64,000 nucleotides of DNA from an uncultured Eubacteriales bacterium (lineage in GTDB: Bacteria; Bacillota; Clostridia; Oscillospirales; Oscillospiraceae), in contig UQWI01000002.1 of assembly GCA_900544765.1 (NCBI GenBank), forward strand, positions 124,001 through 188,000, read 5' to 3'. Below the pieces are notes generated by a model, which had not been told where the DNA came from, made no database searches, and worked only from the letters and a program-made list of their open reading frames with translations. Positions 1-7,754 of this stretch are shown here, piece after piece. The stretch's first letter is position 1; the number at the start of each line of letters is the position of its first letter. A program made the position numbers and the translations under genes.

Positions 1-129
1 GCCCAGGCGAGCGAAGGCGTGGATTCCATAGACCCCGACGCCGTAGAAGATGCCTCCGCTGCCGAGACCCCGGTTGACACCAACGCTGACGAGGCGGCAG
101 ACGGAGAGCAGCAGGAGAATGTGAAATGA
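1..129 (+). CDS. C-terminal tail of a YidC/OxaA-type membrane insertase (partial)
   Basis: The reading frame is open from the first base to a TGA at 127-129, giving 42 residues of a very acidic, Ala/Asp/Glu-rich tail that ends in Asn-Val-Lys. The 5' part lies outside the window, so no catalytic or membrane region can be seen. The stop overlaps the jag start (ATGA). In Bacillota the gene directly before jag is normally yidC, and clostridial YidC proteins often end in a charged cytoplasmic tail. The identity therefore rests on gene order, not on domain sequence. Confidence 0.6.
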   Translation, partial: AQASEGVDSIDPDAVEDASAAETPVDTNADEAADGEQQENVK

Positions 130-917
130 AAAAATATCTTGAGAAATCCGCTAAGACAGAGGATGAGGCCCTTGCGGCTGCCCTCGCTGAGCTGGGACTG
201 GAGCGCGACGACGTCTCCGTCGAAATAGTAGAGCGGGCAAAGAGCGGCTTCCTCGGCATAGGCGCTTCCCCCGCGGTGATCCGCGTGGAATACGAAGTCC
301 CCGACGAGCCCGAGGTCAAGGCCGCCCCCGTGGCGGAGCCTACCCCTGCAAAGCCCGCAGAGCCGAAGGAGAGCGCCGCCGAGGTCAAAAGCGCGGCTCC
401 GGCCGAGCCCAAGTACACCGATGGCGTGAAGGCCGCCGCCGAGAGCTTCCTGCGCGGCCTGCTTGAGCGCATGGGCGTCCAGGCAGAGATAACCATCAGC
501 GACCGTGAAGGCGGCGGACTGCTCGTCGAGCTCTCCGGCCCGGGCATGGGCGCCGTCATAGGCCGCCGCGGCGAGACCCTCGACGCCATCCAGCACCTCA
601 CCAATTACGCCGTCAACCGCGGCAGCGAGAAGCGCTGCCACATCAGTGTCGACGCTGAGAGCTACCGCGCCAAGCGCGAGGAGAGCCTCGTGCGCCTGGC
701 CGAGAAAATGGCCGCAAAGGTCGTAAAGTACAAGCGCTCCATGGCCTTGGAGCCGATGAATTCCTATGAGCGGCACGTTATACACACCGCCCTGCAGAAT
801 TACGAGGGCGTGTCCACCAGCTCCACGGGCACCGAGCCTAACCGCCGTGTGGTAGTTTCCTACGAGCGTCCGGCCCGGCAGCAGAACACCCGTCCGCAGA
901 GCCGTGAGTGGAGCTGA
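126..917 (+). CDS. jag: Jag/KhpB (EloR) RNA-binding protein
   Basis: This 263-aa cytoplasmic RNA-binding protein has three recognisable parts. Residues 1-55 are a Jag_N domain, followed by an Ala/Pro/Glu-rich linker to about residue 95. A KH domain contains the GxxG-type loop IGRRGE, and a C-terminal R3H domain carries the Arg-x3-His signature in ERHVIH. The family (KhpB/EloR in streptococci) controls cell elongation and binds small RNAs. The start codon overlaps the stop of the preceding yidC-like gene by 4 nt, so the two are translationally coupled. An acyl carrier protein gene follows 15 nt downstream. Confidence 0.93.
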   Translation: MKKYLEKSAKTEDEALAAALAELGLERDDVSVEIVERAKSGFLGIGASPAVIRVEYEVPDEPEVKAAPVAEPTPAKPAEPKESAAEVKSAAPAEPKYTDGVKAAAESFLRGLLERMGVQAEITISDREGGGLLVELSGPGMGAVIGRRGETLDAIQHLTNYAVNRGSEKRCHISVDAESYRAKREESLVRLAEKMAAKVVKYKRSMALEPMNSYERHVIHTALQNYEGVSTSSTGTEPNRRVVVSYERPARQQNTRPQSREWS

Positions 918-932
918 TTGGAGGTAGTCCAC

Positions 933-1157
933 TTGTTTGAAACCGTCAGAAAGGTCCTCGCGGAGCAGCTCGAAGTAGATGAGAGCATTATCACCCCGGA
1001 GACCGATATAATCGACGACCTCGGCGCCGATTCCCTCGACCTCGTCGAGCTGGTAATGAGCCTCGAGGAGCACTATGATATCGCCCTTACGGACGACAAG
1101 ACCGCCAATGTCCGCACTGTGGGACAGGTGGTAAAAATGCTTGAGCAGTTTATTTGA
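933..1157 (+). CDS. acpP: Acyl carrier protein
   Basis: This 74-aa protein carries fatty-acyl intermediates on a 4'-phosphopantetheine arm. The attachment motif DSLDLVE is present with Ser34, and the acidic helix II that docks fatty-acid synthase enzymes follows it. I start at TTG 933 because GGAGG at 920-924 lies 8 nt upstream and the product then begins MFETVRKVLAEQL, the usual AcpP N-terminus. The upstream TTG at 918 is part of the ribosome-binding site region. A strong terminator follows immediately, so this is the last gene of the yidC-jag run. It is a stand-alone acpP away from any fab cluster in view. Confidence 0.92.
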   Translation: MFETVRKVLAEQLEVDESIITPETDIIDDLGADSLDLVELVMSLEEHYDIALTDDKTANVRTVGQVVKMLEQFI

Positions 1158-1187
1158 AAAGAGGGCCCGCACGGGCCCTCTTTTTTC
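1157..1187 (+). terminator. Intrinsic terminator after acpP
   Basis: The inverted repeat GAGGGCCCG-CAC-GGGCCCTC is preceded by an A-run and followed by six T residues. It ends the jag-acpP transcript. Confidence 0.92.
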
Positions 1188-1199
1188 GCAAGCCGGCGG

Positions 1200-1228
1200 T
1201 TGACTTATATAGCCGTATAGGTTAGAAT
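1200..1228 (+). promoter_or_regulatory. Sigma-A promoter of the first MATE gene
   Basis: TTGACT at 1200-1205 and TAGAAT at 1223-1228 are separated by 17 bp. The predicted transcript starts near 1235, leaving a structured leader of about 135 nt before the MATE start codon. Confidence 0.8.
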
Positions 1229-1250
1229 GCTTTCATAAACAAAAGTGCAT

Positions 1251-1335
1251 CATCGGAGGATTGTGTATCGCAATACACACGGTCGGATAAGATGACGGGT
1301 GCGCCCGGTTATTGTAATGATAACCGGGCGCTTTC
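1251..1335 (+). ncRNA. Structured MATE leader, candidate guanidine-IV (mepA-type) riboswitch
   Basis: The leader holds CATCGGAGGAT, a 7-bp hairpin (1262-1268 with 1273-1279, CGCA loop), then GGATAAGATGACG. A perfect 12-bp GC-rich hairpin follows at 1301-1312/1320-1331. The first 48 nt match, without gaps, the leader of the second MATE gene in this window (44121-44167, minus strand); conserved blocks flank hairpins of different sequence. Guanidine-IV riboswitches are known to sit before mepA-type MATE genes with this general arrangement. I assign the class from context and memory, not from a covariance search. The 12-bp hairpin lacks a good U-run. Confidence 0.55.
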
Positions 1336-1369
1336 GCGCAATATGCGGCGAGAAGAAAGGACAGATTAA

Positions 1370-2716
1370 ATGAACGGAAATTCGACGGAGCTTTTTGCAA
1401 AGACCCCGCCGGTGAAGCTCTTTTTTATAGCGGCAATCCCCGGCGCTGTGAGCATGCTTGCGTCTGCGCTCTATCAGCTGCTGGACGGAATATTTGTGGG
1501 CCAATTCCTGCACGAGACTGCCTTCGCGGCGCTAAATCTGGCCATGCCCTTTGTAATAATAAATTTCGCCCTTGCGGACCTCATAGGCGTGGGCTCCGCC
1601 GTGCCTATCTCGGTGAACCTGGGCAAGGGCAGGAAGCGAGAGGCGGACAACATATTTACCTGCGCCGTGCTGCTCATCCTCCTGGCCGGTGTTGTCACGG
1701 GCGCCATGCTTTACGCAGGCGCTCCGGCCCTGATGGGCCTTATGGGTGCGGACGGGCAGTTCGCCCTTTTCGCCGCGCAGTACCTGCGCGTGTATGCGCT
1801 CTGCTCGCCCGTGACGACCGTAGTGTTCGCCATGGACAACTACCTGCGTATATGCGGCTATATACGGGGCAGCATGTGGCTGAATGTGCTGATGAGCGTG
1901 CTGAGCGCAGGGCTTGAATACCTGTTCCTCGGGGTGCTGGGCTTCGGCATCTGGGGCGCGGCGCTGGCCACATGTCTCGGCATGGCGGTGTGCGCGCTTA
2001 TCGCTTTCGTGCCCTTCCTGCGCGGCCATGCCCTGCTGCATTTCACAAGGCCGCGCTTTGAGCTTGCAACGATAAGGCAGATAGTCTCCTGCGGCAGCCC
2101 GAACTTTTTAAACAACATAGCCGGCCGCATCACCAGCATAGTTATGAACGCTATTCTGGTGCGCATGGGCGGAGAGACAGCGGTGTCGGTATACGGCATC
2201 CTCATGTACGTCGACGGCTTTGTTCAGCCGCTGCTCTACGGCATGTGCGATTCGCTGCAGCCTGCCGTCGGCTTCAACTGGGGAGCCGAGAGCTTTAGCC
2301 GTGTGCGCGCCATTGAGCGCTGCTGCTTTACTGCGAGCTCGGTGGTCTCCCTGGCCTCTGCGGCGCTCATATTCCTGGTGCCTGAGTTCCTGACCTCTTT
2401 GTTCGTCTCGGACCCCACGCCGGGCGTGCTGGACATGAGTGCGGGCGCGCTGCGTATCTTCGCGCTGACATATATTACTCGCTGGTTCTCCTTTGCAACG
2501 CAGAGCTATATGCTCGCCATAGAGAAGCCGCTTGCCGCCTCGCTCATATCCGTTTCAACCGCACTCGTTTTTCCGCTCATACTCATAGCGTCCCTCTGGC
2601 CGCTGGGCCTGACCGGTATATGGCTGAACTTCCCGGGTACGAGCCTTCTCGCCGGAGTAATGGCCTTCGTCATCCTCCGCCGCATGCGCCCGCAGCTGGG
2701 CCGTGCAGACGGGTAA
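1370..2716 (+). CDS. MATE-family multidrug/cation efflux transporter (MepA-like)
   Basis: This 448-aa inner-membrane protein has about twelve hydrophobic segments in two repeats, as expected for the MATE fold. MATE proteins exchange Na+ or H+ for organic cations. The N-terminus fits the MepA branch, with the conserved segment LYQLLDGIFVGQ in helix 1 and GVGSAVPISVNLGKG further on. The ATG at 1370 follows a purine-rich AGAAAGGA. The gene is monocistronic, with its own promoter and structured leader. If the leader is a guanidine-IV riboswitch, guanidinium would be a likely export substrate; that is inference. Confidence 0.88.
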   Translation: MNGNSTELFAKTPPVKLFFIAAIPGAVSMLASALYQLLDGIFVGQFLHETAFAALNLAMPFVIINFALADLIGVGSAVPISVNLGKGRKREADNIFTCAVLLILLAGVVTGAMLYAGAPALMGLMGADGQFALFAAQYLRVYALCSPVTTVVFAMDNYLRICGYIRGSMWLNVLMSVLSAGLEYLFLGVLGFGIWGAALATCLGMAVCALIAFVPFLRGHALLHFTRPRFELATIRQIVSCGSPNFLNNIAGRITSIVMNAILVRMGGETAVSVYGILMYVDGFVQPLLYGMCDSLQPAVGFNWGAESFSRVRAIERCCFTASSVVSLASAALIFLVPEFLTSLFVSDPTPGVLDMSAGALRIFALTYITRWFSFATQSYMLAIEKPLAASLISVSTALVFPLILIASLWPLGLTGIWLNFPGTSLLAGVMAFVILRRMRPQLGRADG

Positions 2717-2805
2717 TGAGAAAAGCTCGCGGTTTTAGCCGGGCGCTTTCGCTTGCCAGGCGGGCGCGGTGTGGTATCCTGAGTTTGCGGGGAGGCGTAC
2801 AGGGT

Positions 2806-3652
2806 ATGGACGGGCGGAGAATTGAGAAAATGGTCGGAAAATACTACGGAACGTGGTGGAAGGAGCTCATCTTTGTGGTGCTCGGCTCCGTCATATCCAC
2901 CGCCGTAGTCTTCTGGCTGCTGTGCCTGATACTCGGCAACCCCTTCACCTACGAGACGGACGCGCTGTTTTTCACGGTGACCTTTTACGGCTGGCTGGAC
3001 GAGAGGCCGTACATGAGCGCGGTCTGGATTGGCCTGGCCGTGCTGCTTGTACTGATCGCGGGACTCGTGCTTATCCTTCGCAGGGCGCAGAAAATGCTCC
3101 GGCCGCTTCACCGCGATTGCGACGAGGAGTTCTGCCTCGCGGCGCAGCGCCGCGGGATTGAATGCGGCCGGGGGCACGTATTCCGGCGCGGCATGATGTA
3201 CCTGCTCGAAGACCAGTATATCGACCTGCTCTGCACGTCGAGGCGCGTGAATACATGGAAAGCGGGTGGTCTCAGGGAAAGCGCGGCAGCTACCGCAGCG
3301 CGGTTCAGTACATCGACTACTGCGAGGCGCTCTACAGCGGCGACCTCGAGCGCTTTGAGGAGATTGCAGCGCGGCTGAAGGGGCTGGGAAAACACAAATA
3401 TGCCGTCGAAACCAACCGGCTCTTCCTCACGGGGGACTACGCCGGGGCGATCGAGCAGCTGAAGAAACAGCCCTGCCGTTGGAGGCGGCGCGCGTGCAGA
3501 GGGCGTCCGCGATGGCGCGCTGTTATGACGCGATGGGCGACGAGGCCGCCGCGGCGGAGAATTACCGCTACGCCGCAGAGCACGGGAACACCATGCGGTG
3601 TGCGTGCGGCGCGCGTGAGTGGTTGGCCGCGCACGGGGTCGTGGAAAACTGA
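2806..3652 (+). pseudogene. Broken membrane protein with C-terminal TPR-like region (two frameshifts)
   Basis: Three consecutive frames make one plausible protein of about 280 aa. Frame 1 from ATG 2806 encodes two membrane segments (residues about 18-43 and 68-92) and a cytosolic start. Near 3230 the sense passes to another frame, giving LHVEAREYMES and then a helical TPR-like stretch (YIDYCEALYSGDLERFEEI). Near 3470 it shifts again to a frame encoding MARCYDAMGDEAAAAENYR and ending at TGA 3650-3652. The coding character continues across both breaks and the final stop abuts a terminator. I cannot exclude two assembly indels instead of a true pseudogene. The family is not recognised. Confidence 0.62.
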
Positions 3653-3683
3653 AAAACGCCTGGCTTTAAGCCAGGCGTTTTTT
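3652..3683. terminator. Bidirectional terminator between the broken gene and hflX
   Basis: A-run, AACGCCTGGCTT-TAAGCCAGGCGTT hairpin, and T-run. The symmetric design suits the two convergent genes. Confidence 0.9.
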
Positions 3684-3742
3684 ACAGCTTCAGGGCTTTG
3701 CGCGGGCGCTCGTCGGCGCATTTGCCCCTCACAATTTCAGCG

Positions 3743-5020
3743 CTATTCTTCTTCCACGGCTGCATATTGGCGCACAAGGCCCCAGAGCTCGGGCTTGACC
3801 ACGACGTCGGCCTCAACGCCGGTTTCGGTGTACTCCACGTCGAGGACGGCCGCCTCGCGGCGCAGGATGTCGAGTATGCCGCTCTTGGCGTAGGGCAAAT
3901 CAATGTGTACTCGGCGGCTCTGGCGGCCGAGTATTTCGGCTATCTTCTCCACAAGCGTGCGCGCCCCCTCGCCGGTACGCGCGGATATGCAGACGATGTT
4001 CTCGCCGTGGGGCAGCTCGCCGAGGTACTTGTCGCACTTGTTGTAGACCATGATGCGCGGCGTTTTGCCCGCGCCGAGCCGCTCAATGAGGTCGTCCACC
4101 ACGTCTATCTGCTCCTTGAGATCGGGGCTGGAGATGTCCGCGACGTGGAGCAGGACGTCGGCGTACTGCAGCTCCTCGAGCGTGGCCTTGAAGGACTCGA
4201 CCAGATGGTGGGGCAGTTTCCGTATAAAGCCGACTGTATCGGACAGCAGTACCTCCTGGGCCTCGTCCAGCTTCAGACGGCGGGTCGTGGTGTCCAGCGT
4301 GTCGAAGAGGCGGTCGTTGGCCTGAATATCGCTGCCGGTCAGCAGGTTCAAAAGCGTGCTCTTGCCCGCGTTCGTGTAGCCGACGATGGCTACGACGGGC
4401 ATGGCGTTTCTCTCGCGGCGGCGCCGCTGTACCGAGCGCACCTTCCGCACCTGCTCGAGCTCCTCGCGCAGTTTCTGGATGCGGCGGCGGATGTGGCGGC
4501 GGTCGGTCTCAAGCTGGGTCTCGCCGGGGCCGCGCGTACCTATGGGGGAGCTGCCGCCGGAGGCCGTCTGACGCACCAGGTGCGTCCACATGCCGGTCAG
4601 GCGGGGCAGGAGGTACTCGTACTGCGCAAGCTCAACCTGGAGCTTGCCTTCGCGCGTGCGCGCCCTCTGGGCGAAGATGTCGAGGATGAGGCCGCTGCGG
4701 TCCAGCACACGCACGCCCAGCTCTTCGCCAAGCACACGCATCTGGCTGGGCGTGAGCTCGTTGTCGAATACGGCCAGGTCGCACTCCGCGTTGGCTATCA
4801 GCTCCTTGAGCTCGGCGACCTTTCCGCCGCCGATAAAGCTGCGCGGGTCGGGCGCGGCGCGCTGCTGGAGCAGGGAGCCGACAACTTCGCCGCCCGCCGT
4901 CTCGACCAGGGAGGCGAGCTCCTCCATGCTCTCTTCGGTGGAGCGCTCGCTTAAGTCCATGCTGTTCGCGGCGAGACCGGCGAGCACAGCGCGCTCTTTC
5001 TTCTTAGTGGTGTCGTTCAA
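3743..5020 (-). CDS. hflX: GTPase HflX, ribosome-associated
   Basis: This 425-aa protein has the HflX layout. An N-terminal glycine-rich subdomain is followed by a coiled segment rich in Arg/Glu around residue 190. The Ras-like G domain has G1 GYTNAGKST, G3 DTVGF followed by IRKLPHHLVESF, and G4 NKCD. HflX splits stalled or hibernating 70S ribosomes. The start is a TTG (5018-5020) preceded by AAGAGGTT; no better ATG lies upstream. The rpmE terminator lies directly upstream, so hflX probably has its own promoter in the short gap or relies on readthrough. Confidence 0.93.
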   Translation of the reverse strand: MNDTTKKKERAVLAGLAANSMDLSERSTEESMEELASLVETAGGEVVGSLLQQRAAPDPRSFIGGGKVAELKELIANAECDLAVFDNELTPSQMRVLGEELGVRVLDRSGLILDIFAQRARTREGKLQVELAQYEYLLPRLTGMWTHLVRQTASGGSSPIGTRGPGETQLETDRRHIRRRIQKLREELEQVRKVRSVQRRRRERNAMPVVAIVGYTNAGKSTLLNLLTGSDIQANDRLFDTLDTTTRRLKLDEAQEVLLSDTVGFIRKLPHHLVESFKATLEELQYADVLLHVADISSPDLKEQIDVVDDLIERLGAGKTPRIMVYNKCDKYLGELPHGENIVCISARTGEGARTLVEKIAEILGRQSRRVHIDLPYAKSGILDILRREAAVLDVEYTETGVEADVVVKPELWGLVRQYAAVEEE

Positions 5021-5043
5021 ATTCTATAACCTCTTGAGATAGG

Positions 5044-5080
5044 ATAATAAAAATTGCCCGGCGCGGATACGTCGGGCAAT
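5044..5080 (-). terminator. Terminator of rpmE
   Basis: An ATTGCCCG/CGGGCAAT stem (5053-5060 with 5073-5080) is followed on the minus strand by TTTTTATTAT. It lies directly after the rpmE stop. Confidence 0.8.
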
Positions 5081-5093
5081 GACATTATACACC

Positions 5094-5294
5094 TTACTTG
5101 ATGCCGTACTTCTTGTTGAACTTATCAACACGGCCGCTGGTGTCGACCAGCTTCTGCTTGCCGGTGTAGAACGGGTGGCACTTGGAGCAGATTTCAACGG
5201 TGATGTTTTCGCGGGTGGAGCCGGTGGAAATAACGTTGCCGCAGGCGCACTTTATAGTGGTCTGATAATACTTGGGATGGATGCCTTCCTTCAT
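5094..5294 (-). CDS. rpmE: 50S ribosomal protein L31, zinc-binding type
   Basis: This 66-aa protein begins [10 protein letters not shown], the standard L31 start. It contains the four zinc-ligand cysteines as CAC and CSKC, so this is the C+ form rather than the zinc-independent paralogue. The start at 5294 is chosen because GAGGTG lies 7 nt upstream; the longer open frame to 5366 adds non-conserved residues. The gene lies between a terminator and hflX and is probably transcribed alone. Confidence 0.95.
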   Translation of the reverse strand: MKEGIHPKYYQTTIKCACGNVISTGSTRENITVEICSKCHPFYTGKQKLVDTSGRVDKFNKKYGIK

Positions 5295-5420
5295 GTCGTT
5301 CACCTCTTCGTAAGCTGCCTTGAGTATGCTCTGCATGGTTACAAGGCGCAGATGGTATTGTAGCACAATACCTGCCGCAGCGCAAGTGGAAAATTGATTT
5401 TTAGCTGTATTTTCCGTGCG

Positions 5421-5455
5421 AAAAAGCCAAACCGCGCCCGTGAGGGCGCGGCCTG
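5421..5455 (-). terminator. Terminator after the small lipoprotein gene
   Basis: CCGCGCCC (5432-5439) pairs with GGGCGCGG (5444-5451) around a GTGA loop, followed on the minus strand by TTTGGCTTTTT. Confidence 0.8.
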
Positions 5456-5489
5456 GTTTCCGGTATCATGGCAGGGAGAAGCGCGGAAT

Positions 5490-5630
5490 TCAAAGAGACA
5501 CGACTGTCCTGGGCAAACGGTCCGTCATCCCGTTCACCGGCAGAGAAGCATCTTCAGCCTGCCTAGAGCCGCAGGCTGTAAGGGAGAGTGCCAGGGCCAA
5601 AGCTGCGAGAAATGCCGCTGTGCGTTTCAT
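5490..5630 (-). CDS. Very small lipoprotein (46 aa), possibly a remnant
   Basis: The start ATG at 5628-5630 has a near-consensus AGGAGGT 5 nt upstream. The product starts with a lipoprotein signal peptide (MKRTAAFLAALALALSLTAC), and Cys20 would be lipidated. Only 26 residues follow, with no recognisable domain. A good terminator sits downstream, so the unit could be expressed as a genuine tiny lipoprotein. It could equally be the 5' remnant of a larger lipoprotein whose body was deleted. I do not recognise it. Confidence 0.5.
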   Translation of the reverse strand: MKRTAAFLAALALALSLTACGSRQAEDASLPVNGMTDRLPRTVVSL

Positions 5631-5787
5631 GTCGTGACCTCCTCTCTTTCCACTGACAAAAGCATAGCTCACGGTTGCATCAAATTTGCATCATAAGTTT
5701 GGACGAATTGTGAAGAATTACTGCGCCTGTATATTAGACGTCCCCCACACCATAAAAGACGCATTTCACGCTAAGATGCAACGCGGC

Positions 5788-5822
5788 AAAAAAATACCGG
5801 GGCGCATGTGCGCCCCGGTTTG
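5788..5822 (-). terminator. Terminator of pfkA
   Basis: A perfect CCGGGGCGCA/TGCGCCCCGG stem (5797-5818) is followed on the minus strand by a seven-T run. Confidence 0.9.
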
Positions 5823-5830
5823 CGTCGTAT

Positions 5831-6916
5831 TCAATCGCCAAAGCTGATGCCCACGTCGCGGGCAACCTGGATGAGCGGGTGGTCGACGGGCAGGAACTTG
5901 GTGCGGCTGGCGGCGTCCTCGAGCGGGACGGAGACGATGCGTCCGTCGCGGATGCCGACCATGGTGTTGTACTTCTTCTCCATAATGAGCTGGGCCGCGG
6001 CCGTACCGAACTGCGTGGCGAGCACGCGGTCGTAGGGGCAGGGGGGACCGCCCCTCTGGTAGTGGCCGGGCACGGTGACGCGGGTCTCCTGGCCGGTCAT
6101 GTCCTCCAGCTCGCTGGCTATGCGGTAGGATATCGTGGAGTGGCGGCTCTGCTCCTTCGCGTGGCGGCGCTCCTCCTCGCTCATAACGGCGTCGGTGTCG
6201 CTGACGGCGCCCTCGGCGACGGCGATGATGCTGAAGTTGCGGCCGCTGCGGCGGCGGTCCTCAATGGCCCTGGCCACCTTCTCGATGTTGTAGGGTATCT
6301 CGGGGATGAGGATGATGTCTGCGCCCGAGGCTATGCCGGCGTTCAGGGTGAGCCAGCCGGCGTCGCGCCCCATGAGCTCGACCAGGAACACGCGCGAATG
6401 GCTGCTCGCGGTGGAGTGTATGTAGTCGATGACGTTTGTGCCGATGTCCACGGCGCTCTGGAAGCCGAAGGTGGTGTCCGTACCCCAGATGTCGTTGTCG
6501 ATGGTCTTGGGCAGGGTGACGATGTTCATGCCGGCGTCGGAGAGCAGCTTCGCGCTCTTCTGAGTGCCGTTTCCGCCCATGACGACCAGGCAGTCGAGAT
6601 TCAGGCGGTTATATGTGTCAAGCATGGCGGGCATGAGGTCGTTGCCCTCGTCGTCCACTATGGCTTTGCCGGGGATGTATCTCTGGCGCGAGGTGCCTAG
6701 TATGGTGCCGCCCTCGGTCAGTATGCCGGAGAAGTCCTTCTTCTCCATGAACTTGTAGTCGCCCTCGATGAGGCCTTTGTAGCCGTCGTACATGCCGTAT
6801 ATCTCGACGTTGGGCACATACTGGAACAGCGCCTTGCCCACGCCGCGTATGGCGGCGTTGAGGCCCTGGCAGTCTCCGCCCGAGGTCACAATGCCGACTT
6901 TGGTGTTTCTCTTCAT
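5831..6916 (-). CDS. pfkA: 6-phosphofructokinase
   Basis: This 361-aa cytosolic glycolytic enzyme phosphorylates fructose 6-phosphate. Visible family motifs are SGGDCQGLNA (12-21), GGNGT (114-118), the catalytic PKTIDND (136-142) and MGRDAGW. The residue equivalent to E. coli Gly104 is kept (Gly117). The residue equivalent to Gly124 is Lys137, which is typical of PPi-type and trypanosomal-type enzymes. This mixed signature leaves the phosphoryl donor (ATP or pyrophosphate) uncertain, although Gly at 104 favours ATP. The gene has its own promoter and terminator. The ATG is preceded by CGGAGG. Confidence 0.93.
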   Translation of the reverse strand: MKRNTKVGIVTSGGDCQGLNAAIRGVGKALFQYVPNVEIYGMYDGYKGLIEGDYKFMEKKDFSGILTEGGTILGTSRQRYIPGKAIVDDEGNDLMPAMLDTYNRLNLDCLVVMGGNGTQKSAKLLSDAGMNIVTLPKTIDNDIWGTDTTFGFQSAVDIGTNVIDYIHSTASSHSRVFLVELMGRDAGWLTLNAGIASGADIILIPEIPYNIEKVARAIEDRRRSGRNFSIIAVAEGAVSDTDAVMSEEERRHAKEQSRHSTISYRIASELEDMTGQETRVTVPGHYQRGGPPCPYDRVLATQFGTAAAQLIMEKKYNTMVGIRDGRIVSVPLEDAASRTKFLPVDHPLIQVARDVGISFGD

Positions 6917-6968
6917 GCGGTAAAACCTCCGTTACATGTGTTGAGAACGTACCTGATAAACCAAATGT

Positions 6969-6997
6969 ATCATACAATATCCGGGGTCAATTGTCAA
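6969..6997 (-). promoter_or_regulatory. Sigma-A promoter of pfkA
   Basis: TTGACA (6992-6997) and TATGAT (6969-6974) on the minus strand are 17 bp apart, about 53 bp before the start codon. Confidence 0.85.
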
Positions 6998-7016
6998 CAA
7001 TATTGCAATTATACAC

Positions 7017-7046
7017 TTGACTTTTTCACTGCAAATGTGATAAAAA
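7017..7046 (+). promoter_or_regulatory. Probable promoter of the DUF2798 gene
   Basis: TTGACT at 7017-7022 is followed after 18 bp by TAAAAA at 7041-7046. The -10 box is weak. It lies back to back with the pfkA promoter. Confidence 0.5.
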
Positions 7047-7134
7047 ATAGGTGCCGTGTAGCGGAAAGCAAAGCGTACGGCGCCTTTTGGCGCTGTGCGC
7101 TTTATTTTTTTACGCGCGGCAGGGAGGATGAAAT

Positions 7135-7638
7135 ATGATAAAGAGCAAAAAACAGGGCTTCGTATTCGGGCTCATCATGTCCTATGCCATGGCGATAGGC
7201 ATGGAGGTGTACAACACGGCATATAACCAGGGCTTCCACCTGGGCGGAGGCGGGCTCAGCAGCATGACCAACGCCGTTTTCCTGCCCGCGCTGATGGAGA
7301 CGGCGTACATGGGCCTGATAGTGCTGCTGGTGTCCGGCCTGTATGGAAACAGGTGCGGCGCGGCCTTTGCGCGCAGGCACTGCGCCGAGGCGCGGGACAA
7401 CCCATACTTCTGCCGGCTGCTGCGCCAGGCCGGGACGGTGGCGGTGATGTGCCCCAGCATGAGCCTTGCGGCTGCGCTGCTTTTCAGCGTGGCGCTGGGC
7501 GGGCGGAGCTGGACGGAGCTCCCGGCAATATGGATAGGCACGGTGCTGAAGAATTTCCCGATGGCGTTCTTCTGGAACTTTTTCGCCGCCGCGCCCTTCA
7601 CTCACTGGTTGTTTGGCAAGATATATCGCGGCTCGTAA
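7135..7638 (+). CDS. DUF2798-family small integral membrane protein
   Basis: This 167-aa protein has about four hydrophobic segments. The opening GLIMSYAMAIGMEVYN resembles the DUF2798 helix, in which a conserved motif ending Glu-x-Tyr-Asn closes the first membrane segment, and a second similar unit (AVMCPSMSLAAALLF) follows. The function of the family is unknown. The ATG at 7135 has GGGAGG 7 nt upstream. It is a single-gene unit between its own promoter and a shared bidirectional terminator. Confidence 0.75.
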   Translation: MIKSKKQGFVFGLIMSYAMAIGMEVYNTAYNQGFHLGGGGLSSMTNAVFLPALMETAYMGLIVLLVSGLYGNRCGAAFARRHCAEARDNPYFCRLLRQAGTVAVMCPSMSLAAALLFSVALGGRSWTELPAIWIGTVLKNFPMAFFWNFFAAAPFTHWLFGKIYRGS

Positions 7639-7710
7639 GGGGAACGGGAATAAGCCTATGCGGAGCGGCGGGGTTTGATTCCGGAAATCAGCCGATGGCC
7701 CGCGTAAACG

Positions 7711-7740
7711 AAGAAGGAGGCCCCGAGGGGCCTCCTTCTT
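7711..7740. terminator. Bidirectional terminator between DUF2798 and iorB
   Basis: AAGAAGGAGGCCCC-GA-GGGGCCTCCTTCTT is almost perfectly symmetric. It serves both convergent genes. Confidence 0.88.
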
Positions 7741-7754
7741 CACTCGGCTGGGTC

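Noticed and set aside
3698..4954. 418-aa ORF antisense to hflX
   Set aside because: Shadow frame; hflX has all GTPase motifs on the other strand.
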